Below, piece after piece: positions 58,301 through 64,000 of a stretch of DNA of 64,000 nt. The stretch covers positions 5,859,501-5,923,500 of the forward strand of contig NZ_CP129137.1 of assembly GCF_030406905.1 (NCBI RefSeq), written 5' to 3'. Within the stretch, counting starts at the first letter, position 1; each line of letters starts with the position of its first letter. Made by a program: the position numbers and the translations under genes. Below the pieces are notes generated by a model. That model had not been told where the DNA came from. It made no database searches and saw nothing but the letters and a program-made list of their open reading frames with translations. Source of the DNA: Streptomyces sp. HUAS CB01. GTDB lineage: Bacteria > Actinomycetota > Actinomycetes > Streptomycetales > Streptomycetaceae.

Positions 58301-58482
58301 CGCTGGAGGAACTGCTGCTCCGCGTCTCCCGGCTGGTCGACGACCACCCGGAGGTCGTCGGGGTCGGCCTCGAACCGGTCGTGGTCGCCCAGCACGGCCT
58401 GTCCGTGCTGGGGGCCTCCGTCCGCCTCGCCCCGCCACCGGCCCGCACCGACCTGGGACCGCGGACCCTCCCGAGCTACTGA
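55372..58482 (+). CDS. patA: GNAT / NDP-forming acyl-CoA synthetase fusion (Pat-type protein acetyltransferase)
   Basis: 1036 residues from ATG 55372. The N-terminal GNAT (about 15-190) has AFLVQDAHQGRGVASTLLEH. The acyl-CoA synthetase part has AVIGAGRAPGGVGRAVLRNL (about 215), RIIGPNAFGIINT (with Ala where GPNC is common), and FTQSGAIGIALL. A Pro/Ala/Gly-rich linker fills about 620-743, then the ATP-grasp portion ends at LPSY. The reversed order (GNAT first) matches the S. lividans PatA that acetylates acyl-CoA synthetases (recollection). It probably senses acyl-CoA and acetylates metabolic enzymes in the cytosol. Confidence 0.85.
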   Translation: MQTPSDHAYPDHWEADVVLRDGGTAHIRPITTEDAERLVSFYEQVSDESKYYRFFAPYPRLSAKDVHRFTHHDYVDRVGLAVTVGGEFIATVRFDRINADGLPASAPADEAEVAFLVQDAHQGRGVASTLLEHIAAVARERGIRRFAAEVLPANNKMIKVFTDAGYTQRRSFEDGSVHLTLDLEPTARSLAVQRAREQRAEARSVQRLLAPRSVAVIGAGRAPGGVGRAVLRNLLDAGYTGRTYAVNRSLVLDMDEIDGVPAHRSVGDIVAATGEPVDLAVVAVPAERVPDVVADCGEHGVQGLVVLAAGYAESGPEGRERQRELVRQARSYGMRIIGPNAFGIINTADGVRLNASLAPESPARGRTGLFTQSGAIGIALLSGLHRRGTGLSSFISAGNRADVSGNDFLQYWYEDPDTDVVLLYLESIGNPRKFTRLARRTAAVKPVVVVKGARHSGSAPPGHAVPTTRVPYATVSELLRQAGVIRVDTVTELVDAGALLASQPLPAGPRVAILGNSESLGLLTYDACLTEGLRPLRPRDLTTAATPDDFCEALAGALWDDACDAVVVNAIPWVGENGVTESGDGEVLAAALLAATASAPAKPVLVVHVELGGLADALAAASSSAPASAHRGPGAAVEPGPGADPGPTAAAGSPDGGAGTDPGQSAGSRAGGSETTGQGPAPALGNPATGGPGAATTPVPPRAAVPAPGAGAPGTAGAANADGSPAGPAGAALPDGAGPPAAARGEAARIPAYPAAERAVRALAEAVRYAQWRRDAAEPGKVPEYDDIDEGGAAELIEGLLDAAPGERGVTLPEDDARRLLERYGISVCPTLPAPDADTAARAAGRLGYPVALKTTAPHLRHRPDLGGVRLDLADERQVRRAYAELTESLGKPEELQPVVQSMVPRGVDTVVRAAIDPAVGAVLSFGLAGPATDLLGDTAHRLVPATDRDAAELIRSIRTAPLLFGWRGSAPVDTAALEELLLRVSRLVDDHPEVVGVGLEPVVVAQHGLSVLGASVRLAPPPARTDLGPRTLPSY

Positions 58483-58604
58483 CGGGCCGGCGGACCCGGC
58501 GGGTGCCCGCGGCGTCGGGCGGGCGATCACGGGGCCGTGCCCGGGTCCGGTGAGGGATTCCCGGGGTGCGGGAGGTCGATGTCGGAGAACGGTGCCGCTC
58601 GGTG

Positions 58605-59040
58605 GCCTGACGAGCGATTCGACGAACGAGGATCCGAGGACGGACACCGCACGCCGCCACGCAGCACTCCGGCTCCCGGAAGGGCCCTGGTGGGACTGGG
58701 ATGTCATCGCCTGGGAGACCGCCCGCTCGCAGCCGGCCGCGGGGCACGACCCGACCTACCACCACGGGCTGGAACTCGTCTTCACCGAACCGGCCTTCGG
58801 TCGGCTGCCCCGCGGTGTCCCACGATCCGGTCTTCCGCGCGCCCACCGGGGACGAGGTGCTCCGGTTCACCCGTCAGCCGGGGGAGGAACCGGCGGTCCT
58901 GGTCGCCTTCGAAGCGGACGCGAACGGCACGAGCCCGTTCCCTGCCTCGTCGCCGCCGAGCGGTTCGAGGTCGTGCACGAGACCGTCCTGGGTACCGGCG
59001 GGACGATGCCGCACCCGGTCAGCGCTTCGCGCCCGTGGGT
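58605..59040 (+). pseudogene. frameshifted conserved-hypothetical remnant
   Basis: HAALRLPEGPWWDWDVIAWE and TYHHGLELVFTEPAFG are in one frame; CPAVSHDPVFRAPTGDEVLR and EEPAVLVAFEADANGTS continue in a second; and CLVAAERFEVVHETVLG returns to the first. Two compensating frameshifts are needed to rebuild the protein. I do not recognise its family. Nothing else is seen in the gap up to 59240. Confidence 0.6.
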
Positions 59041-59240
59041 GCGTCCCCCCGTCCAGCGGACGGAGCGCCCCGTGCGCCCCCGCCACGAGGACGGCGCTGC
59101 CCCGCCGATCCACGGGCCGGCGCCACGGCCGACCCACGGACGGCGCCACGGCCGGGACGGAGCCGGATGCCGAGCCCGGCGGGTGCCCGGGTCGTCGGGC
59201 CGGGCGGTTACGGAGCGCACTCCCGGGTCCCCGGGCCCCG

Positions 59241-59246
59241 TAGGAT
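59241..59246 (+). promoter_or_regulatory. -10 element TAGGAT of the DUF5998 gene
   Basis: TAGGAT ends 7 nt before the ATG and no strong ribosome binding site is present, so the message is probably leaderless. Confidence 0.6.
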
Positions 59247-59253
59247 GGAGCCC

Positions 59254-59847
59254 ATGGCGAAGACCGGTACGACGACCCAGGGGCTGCGCGCGGCGATCGA
59301 GCGCAGCGGCTACTACCCGGCTCTCGTGGCCGAAGCGGTGGAGGCCGCGGTGGGCGGCGAGCCGATCTCCTCGTACCTCGTGCACCAGGAGACCACCTTC
59401 GACTCCAACGAGGTCCGCCGCCACGTCACCGTCCTCGTGCTGACCGGCACCCGCTTCATCGTCAGCCACACGGACGAGCAGGCGGCCGACAACAGCTCCC
59501 CGACCCCGTACGCGACGACCTCCACCGAGTCGGTGAAGCTCCCGAGGATCTCGTCCGTCGTGGTCAGCCGCGTGGTCGCCAACCCGGAGTCGTACACCCC
59601 GGGCACCCTGCCCCGTGAGGTCGTCCTGACCATCGGCTGGGGCGCGGTCTCCCGGATCGACCTGGAGCCCGCCGCCTGCGGCGACCCCAACTGCGACGCC
59701 GACCACGGCTACACCGGCAGTTCCACAGCGGACGACCTCAGCCTGCGGGTCAGCGAGGCCGGCGACGGGCCGGACGCGGTGCGCCAGACGCTCGCCTTCG
59801 CCCAGGCGCTGTCCGAGGCGACGGCCGCCACGGCGGCCACCCGCTGA
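59254..59847 (+). CDS. DUF5998 family protein
   Basis: 197 residues. ISSYLVHQETTFDSNEVRRH and TRFIVSHTDEQ are conserved-looking strands; CGDPNCDADHGY holds a Cys pair with acids, possibly metal-binding. Function is unknown. Its TGA overlaps the ATG of the phosphodiesterase gene (TGATG), so they are cotranscribed and possibly functionally linked. Confidence 0.8.
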   Translation: MAKTGTTTQGLRAAIERSGYYPALVAEAVEAAVGGEPISSYLVHQETTFDSNEVRRHVTVLVLTGTRFIVSHTDEQAADNSSPTPYATTSTESVKLPRISSVVVSRVVANPESYTPGTLPREVVLTIGWGAVSRIDLEPAACGDPNCDADHGYTGSSTADDLSLRVSEAGDGPDAVRQTLAFAQALSEATAATAATR

Positions 59848-61037
59848 TGGTCCGTCCCGACTGGCCCGAGGACGTCGTGCCGCTCGCCCTCGACACGGCA
59901 CCCGTCCCCGCGTACGGCACGGCCTCGCTCGCCGACCTGCTGCCGACGCTCGCCGCCGGGCAGGGCGTGCCGGGGCTGCACGCCACCATCGCGGAACTCG
60001 CGCCCGCGGACCGGAACTGCGTCTTCCTGATCGACGGCCTCGGCTGGGAGCAGTTGAAGGCGCACCCCGAGGACGCGCCGTACCTCACCTCGCTCCTCGC
60101 CGGCTCACTGGGCGGCACGGGCCGTCCCCTGACCGCCGGATTCCCCGCCACGACGGCCACCTCGCTGGCCTCGTTCGGCACCGGTCTGCCGCCCGGCGCG
60201 CACGGCCTGCCCGGCTACACCGCACGCAACCCGGAGACCGGCGAGCTGATGAACCAGCTCCGCTGGAAGCCGTGGACCTCGCCGCGCGTCTGGCAGCCGT
60301 ACCCGACGGTCTTCCAGCTCGCCGACGAGGCCGGGGTCCACACCGCCCAGGTGTCGTCCCCCACCTTCCGGGACACCCCGCTCACCAAGATCGCGCTGAG
60401 CGGTGGCACGTTCCACGGCAGGCTCACCGGCGAGGAGCGGATGGACTTCGCCGCGCGACAGCTCGCCGCCGGGGACCGGTCGCTCGTCTACACGTACTAC
60501 AGCGAGCTCGACGGCAAGGGACACCGCTTCGGCATCGACTCCGACGCCTGGCGCGGCCAGCTGATGTACGTCGACCGTCTCGTCCAGCGCCTCGCGGAGC
60601 AACTGCCGCCCCGCGCCGCGCTGTACGTCACCGCCGACCACGGCATGATCGACATCCCGTTCGACGAGGAGTCGAGGATCGACTTCGACGAGGACTGGGA
60701 GCTGCGCGCCGGCGTCGCCCTGCTCGGCGGCGAGGGCCGGGCCCGACACGTCTACGCCGTACCCGGCGCCGAGGCCGATGTGCTCGCCGTCTGGCGCGAG
60801 GTGCTCGGCGACCGGTTCTGGATCGCGAGCCGGGACGAGGCCATCGCGGCGGGCTGGTTCGGCCCGCAGACCGACGAGCGGGTGTACCGGCGCATCGGGG
60901 ACGTGGTCGCCGCGGCCCACGACGACGTCGTCATCACGGCGTCGGTCAGCGAGCCCAACGAGTCGGCCATGGTCGGCATGCACGGTTCGATGACCCCCGT
61001 CGAACAGCTCGTCCCCCTGCTCGAAGTACGCTCCTGA
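59847..61037 (+). CDS. nucleotide pyrophosphatase/phosphodiesterase family protein
   Basis: 396 residues. The alkaline phosphatase-like fold has metal ligands in VFLIDGLGWE, nucleophile Thr in FPATTATSLASFGTGLPPG, YYSELDGKGHRFG and YVTADHGMIDIP. There is no signal peptide, so it is cytosolic. It presumably cleaves phosphodiester or pyrophosphate bonds of nucleotides. Translation is coupled to DUF5998 by a 1-nt overlap. The exact substrate is unknown. Confidence 0.9.
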   Translation: MVRPDWPEDVVPLALDTAPVPAYGTASLADLLPTLAAGQGVPGLHATIAELAPADRNCVFLIDGLGWEQLKAHPEDAPYLTSLLAGSLGGTGRPLTAGFPATTATSLASFGTGLPPGAHGLPGYTARNPETGELMNQLRWKPWTSPRVWQPYPTVFQLADEAGVHTAQVSSPTFRDTPLTKIALSGGTFHGRLTGEERMDFAARQLAAGDRSLVYTYYSELDGKGHRFGIDSDAWRGQLMYVDRLVQRLAEQLPPRAALYVTADHGMIDIPFDEESRIDFDEDWELRAGVALLGGEGRARHVYAVPGAEADVLAVWREVLGDRFWIASRDEAIAAGWFGPQTDERVYRRIGDVVAAAHDDVVITASVSEPNESAMVGMHGSMTPVEQLVPLLEVRS

Positions 61038-61094
61038 CGTCCGGCCGCCCCGACCGCGTCCCCCCGGCAACAACTGAAAGGCTGTCACGTCCTC

Positions 61095-61745
61095 ATGCCC
61101 GAGCTGGTGTTCTTCTCCGGAACGATGGACTGCGGAAAGAGCACCCTCGCTCTTCAGATCGAGCACAACCGGTCCGCCCGGGGCCTGCAGGGCATGATCT
61201 TCACCCGTGACGACCGGGCCGGCGAGGGCAAGCTGTCCTCGCGGCTGGGGCTGGTGACGGACGCGATCGAGGCGGCGGACGGCTTCGACTTCTACGCGTA
61301 CGTCGTCGCCCACCTGTCCAAGGGCGGACGCTGCGACTACGTGATCGCGGACGAGGCCCAGTTCCTCGCGCCGGAGCAGATCGACCAGCTGGCCCGGGTC
61401 GTGGACGACCTGCGGCTCGACGTGTTCGCGTTCGGCATCACGACGGACTTCCGGTCCAAGCTGTTCCCCGGGTCGCAGCGGCTGGTGGAGCTGGCCGACC
61501 GGGTCGAGGTGCTCCAGGTCGAGGCGTTGTGCTGGTGCGGGGCCCGTGCCACCCACAACGCCCGGACCGTCGGCGGGGAGATGGTCGTCGAGGGCGCCCA
61601 GGTCGTCGTCGGCGACGTCAACCAGTCGCCGGACGAGATCGGCTACGAGGTGCTGTGCCGTCTGCACCACCGGCGCCGGATGACCGCCGCGTCCGCGCGC
61701 GCCGCGGCGCTGTCGCCCGACGTGCTGCCCGTCGCCGCGGAGTGA
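61095..61745 (+). CDS. tdk: thymidine kinase
   Basis: 216 residues. Walker A is SGTMDCGKST, the DEAQF motif binds nucleoside with the catalytic Glu, and CWCGARATHNART is part of the zinc site and thymidine lasso (type II family). It phosphorylates thymidine to TMP in salvage. The gene follows the phosphodiesterase gene by 57 nt and AAAGG is a weak ribosome binding site. Confidence 0.95.
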   Translation: MPELVFFSGTMDCGKSTLALQIEHNRSARGLQGMIFTRDDRAGEGKLSSRLGLVTDAIEAADGFDFYAYVVAHLSKGGRCDYVIADEAQFLAPEQIDQLARVVDDLRLDVFAFGITTDFRSKLFPGSQRLVELADRVEVLQVEALCWCGARATHNARTVGGEMVVEGAQVVVGDVNQSPDEIGYEVLCRLHHRRRMTAASARAAALSPDVLPVAAE

Positions 61746-62034
61746 GAGCGGACGCCGGCGGCGCCCTCCGCCGGGGCGGGTACGGGCACATCCCGCCCTG
61801 CCCGGGAAGGGCACCGCTGCCGGCGGATGCGGGCTCCGGGCGGCCCTGACAGCGGTCGGCGGCGGCCGGACGCCGAGGCATACCGGCCGGACCCCGGTGT
61901 CAGCGGGTGTCAGCGGGCTCCGGGGCGGCGGGGGCAGGTCGCGCGACAGCGGCGCTCCAGCGGGCAGCGGCGCGGGTCTCGGTGGCGGCGGGCACTGGGC
62001 GCGAGCACCCCGGGCGGCTCCGGCCCCGGCGGGG

Positions 62035-62160
62035 CGGCAGGGGGTTCCGAACGGGTCCGGCCGATCCGGCGGCGGGTTCCGGGCAGGTACCGGTGGCGGC
62101 GGGGATCCGGGCAGGTCTCGCCGGCAGGGGGTTCCGAACGGGTCCGGCTGATCCGGCGGC
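62035..62160 (+). repeat. 39-bp direct repeat in the tdk-VOC gap
   Basis: Copies at 62035-62073 and 62122-62160 differ in one base. The unit contains GGGGTTCCGAACGGGTCCGG and CGATCCGGCGGC. The starts are 87 bp apart. The remaining gap, 61746-62230, is GC-rich with a 7-bp hairpin at 61755-61774 after tdk, and holds no gene. Confidence 0.8.
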
Positions 62161-62230
62161 ACGGAGCCCGCGGCGTGCCCGGCGTCCGGCCGCGGTCGGC
62201 CCCGTACGGCGGGAGCCCCGCGCCACTCGC

Positions 62231-63010
62231 TCAGTCCTGCCGGGCGCTCCGCACCACGGTGAAGACCGCGCCCTCGGGGTCGGCCACCGTCGCCAGCCGG
62301 CCACTCGTACCGTCGCACGGTTCGCGCACGACGTGTCCGCCGAGATCCACCACCGTGGCCACGGTCCTGTCGGGGTCCTCGACCTCGAAGTAGGTCATCC
62401 AGTGCGAGCCCCTGTCGCGCGGCAGCGCGTGGCCCACGCCGTGGATCGAGGCCACCGGACGGTTGTCCAGGTGCAGCGTCAGATAGTCGAAGTCGGCCGA
62501 GACCACGGGCTCCAGGTCGTAACCGAAGACCGTCTGGTAGAACTTGCCGACCGCCGAGGCCTCCCGGGTCATCAGCTCGTTCCAGACGGGCGTGCCATGG
62601 GTGCCGAAGAGGGCGGTGCCGGTGTGCGCGGCCGCCTGCCAGACGCCGAAGACCGCGCCCTCCGGATCGGCGGCGATGACCAGCCGGCCGGCGTCCGCCG
62701 CGTCGAGCGGCCCGACGCCGATCGTGCCGCCGCACATCCTGATCTGCTCGGCGGTCTCGTCGACGTCGTCGGACGCCATGTACGTCGTCCAGGCGATCGG
62801 CAGATGGCGGTCCGGCGGGAGCTGGCCGATGCCCGCCACCTCCTTGCCGTCGAGCAGTGCGCGGACGTACGGCCCGAGTTGCTGCGGCCCCGGGACGAAC
62901 TCCCAGCCGAACAAGGCCCGGTAGAAGTCCTGCGTCGTGTCGAGTCCGTGCACCATGAGGCTCACCCAGCAGGGCGTGCCTGGTCTGCGCCGAGTCGCCT
63001 CGGTCGTCAT
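62231..63010 (-). CDS. VOC family protein, two glyoxalase-like domains
   Basis: 259 residues from ATG 63010 with GAGGAGAG ahead; a GTG two codons upstream is possible. Two repeats each end in DPEGAVF (about 120 and 248), and each starts with a W-V/E-N-like strand: GTPCWVSLMVHGLDTTQDFY and TPVWNELMTREASAVGKFY. Metal ligands appear incomplete, so the activity is unclear. VOC proteins include dioxygenases, glyoxalases and resistance proteins. Confidence 0.88.
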   Translation of the reverse strand: MTTEATRRRPGTPCWVSLMVHGLDTTQDFYRALFGWEFVPGPQQLGPYVRALLDGKEVAGIGQLPPDRHLPIAWTTYMASDDVDETAEQIRMCGGTIGVGPLDAADAGRLVIAADPEGAVFGVWQAAAHTGTALFGTHGTPVWNELMTREASAVGKFYQTVFGYDLEPVVSADFDYLTLHLDNRPVASIHGVGHALPRDRGSHWMTYFEVEDPDRTVATVVDLGGHVVREPCDGTSGRLATVADPEGAVFTVVRSARQD

Positions 63011-63250
63011 CGTCACTCTCTCCTCGGACCATCGTCGTCGTGGCCGTGCGGGGACCGGCGGCCGTCGTACGGGAACGGCCCTCATCCCGTGCAGATGCTC
63101 GCACCACCGCGTACGCCGCGCGTCACGGCCGCGCCGCTCCTTCCCGGGGGATCCTCCAGGGAAGGATGCCCGTTCCGGCACCTTCCATCCGTGGTGCGGC
63201 CATGGCCGTTGCTGCCGCGGGCCCGTCGGGCCCTGAGCGAAGATGGCGTT

Positions 63251-64000
63251 ATGAACCCCATCATCACCGCTACCGAACTCACCGGCGAGTCGGCCGGTCC
63301 GCGGCCTCCGGTGCTGCTCGACGTCCGCTGGCAGCTCACCGCGGCCAAGGCCGCCGGTGCCGCGCCCTTCGACGGCCGGGCCGCCTACGAGGCCGGTCAC
63401 CTCCCGGGCGCCGTGTACGTCGACCTCGACTCCGAGCTGGCGGGACCGCCCGGGCGGGGCGGCCGGCATCCGCTGCCGGACCTGGAGGCCTTCGGCGCGG
63501 CGATGCGCCGTGCCGGGGTGTCGGACGGCGCCCCGGTCGTCGTGTACGACGGGGGCCAGGGCTGGGCCGCGGCGCGGGCGTGGTGGTTGCTGCGATGGGC
63601 GGGGCACACGGACGTCCGGGTCCTGGACGGAGGTCTCGAGGCATGGGACGGACCGTTGAGCACGGACGTCCCGGCCACGGAGCCGGGGGACTTCACCCCC
63701 GTGCCCGGCGGTCTGCCGCTGCTCGACGCGGACGGCGCCGCGGCCCTGGCCCGGTCCGGAGTCCTGCTGGACGCCCGCGCCGCCGAGCGCTACCGGGGCG
63801 AAGTCGAGCCGATCGACCCGGTCGGCGGGCACATCCCCGGCGCGGTGTCGGCCCCGACCACGGAGAACGTCTCCGAGGGCGGCACCACCCTCCTGCCCCG
63901 TGAGGAACTGGCCGCCCGCTTCAAACGGCTCGGCGCCGCGGACGCTCCCGAGGTCGGTGTCTACTGCGGGTCCGGCGTCTCCGCAGCGCACGAGGTCCTG
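63251..64000 (+). CDS. sulfurtransferase, two rhodanese domains (3' end missing)
   Basis: 250 codons to the window edge; about 280 would be complete. The N-terminal rhodanese domain has FDGRAAYEAGHLPGAVYVDL and VVYDGGQGWAAARAWWLL with no active Cys. The C-terminal domain has the active loop CGSGVSA, nearer to mercaptopyruvate sulfurtransferase CGSGVTA than to rhodanese CRKGVT. It transfers sulfur from thiosulfate or 3-mercaptopyruvate to thiol acceptors. Confidence 0.9.
   Translation, partial: MNPIITATELTGESAGPRPPVLLDVRWQLTAAKAAGAAPFDGRAAYEAGHLPGAVYVDLDSELAGPPGRGGRHPLPDLEAFGAAMRRAGVSDGAPVVVYDGGQGWAAARAWWLLRWAGHTDVRVLDGGLEAWDGPLSTDVPATEPGDFTPVPGGLPLLDADGAAALARSGVLLDARAAERYRGEVEPIDPVGGHIPGAVSAPTTENVSEGGTTLLPREELAARFKRLGAADAPEVGVYCGSGVSAAHEVL

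Overview
The window is chromosomal DNA of a high-GC actinomycete, almost certainly a Streptomyces. The evidence is the very high GC codon bias, the sporulation regulator WhiH next to the principal sigma factor HrdB, a second type II topoisomerase pair (ParE, ParC), a c-di-AMP riboswitch in front of a cell-wall peptidase gene, and many TANNNT -10 boxes lying 6-10 nt before an ATG. From memory, the gene order resembles the conserved core region of S. coelicolor around SCO5800-SCO5845. No CRISPR array, rRNA, tRNA or intact transposon was seen.

Layout. 1-4066: end of a siderophore (NIS synthetase) operon, two IucA/IucC synthetases around a DesC/AlcB-type acyltransferase. 4113-11207: a DNA-stress and dNTP block, dinG then lexA (convergent) and nrdR-nrdJ, with a LexA box and tandem NrdR boxes. 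11391-16900: TerD protein, DUF4937 protein, histidine phosphatase, ADP-ribosylglycohydrolase and a large membrane protein. 16916-19220: an MFS exporter and a divergent TetR repressor sharing two palindromic operators. 19294-25659: rnhB, two conserved hypotheticals, a decayed patch (about 21.9-23.4 kb) holding a frameshifted copy of the RecQ C-terminus, then recQ itself. 25844-31204: DUF4192 protein, NrtR-like NUDIX regulator, and an ABC ATPase-permease fusion with degenerate catalytic motifs. 31264-36109: whiH, hrdB, a trypsin-like protease and a zinc-finger DUF7455 protein.

36110-43560: parE, a DUF485/SSS carboxylate symporter pair convergent with a CitB/DcuR-type two-component system, and a sugar ABC permease remnant. 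43560-47183: a citrate-synthase-fold protein with an N-terminal HTH, divergent from a citrate synthase across a perfect 9-bp palindrome, then a CobW-type GTPase. 47345-53965: parC, an M16B heterodimeric peptidase pair, and a riboswitch-controlled M23 peptidase. 54094-64000: GntR regulator, HPr (ptsH), the reversed-domain protein acetyltransferase (PatA type), a frameshifted pseudogene, DUF5998 protein, nucleotide pyrophosphatase, thymidine kinase, a two-domain VOC protein and the start of a sulfurtransferase.

Common themes are nucleotide supply and DNA topology (dinG, lexA, nrdRJ, recQ, rnhB, parE, parC, tdk), central carbon control (citrate synthases, HPr, PatA, symporter) and development (whiH, hrdB). 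Most of the window is conserved core; the least explained pieces are the HTH-citrate synthase locus, the degenerate ABC protein and the decayed patch before recQ.
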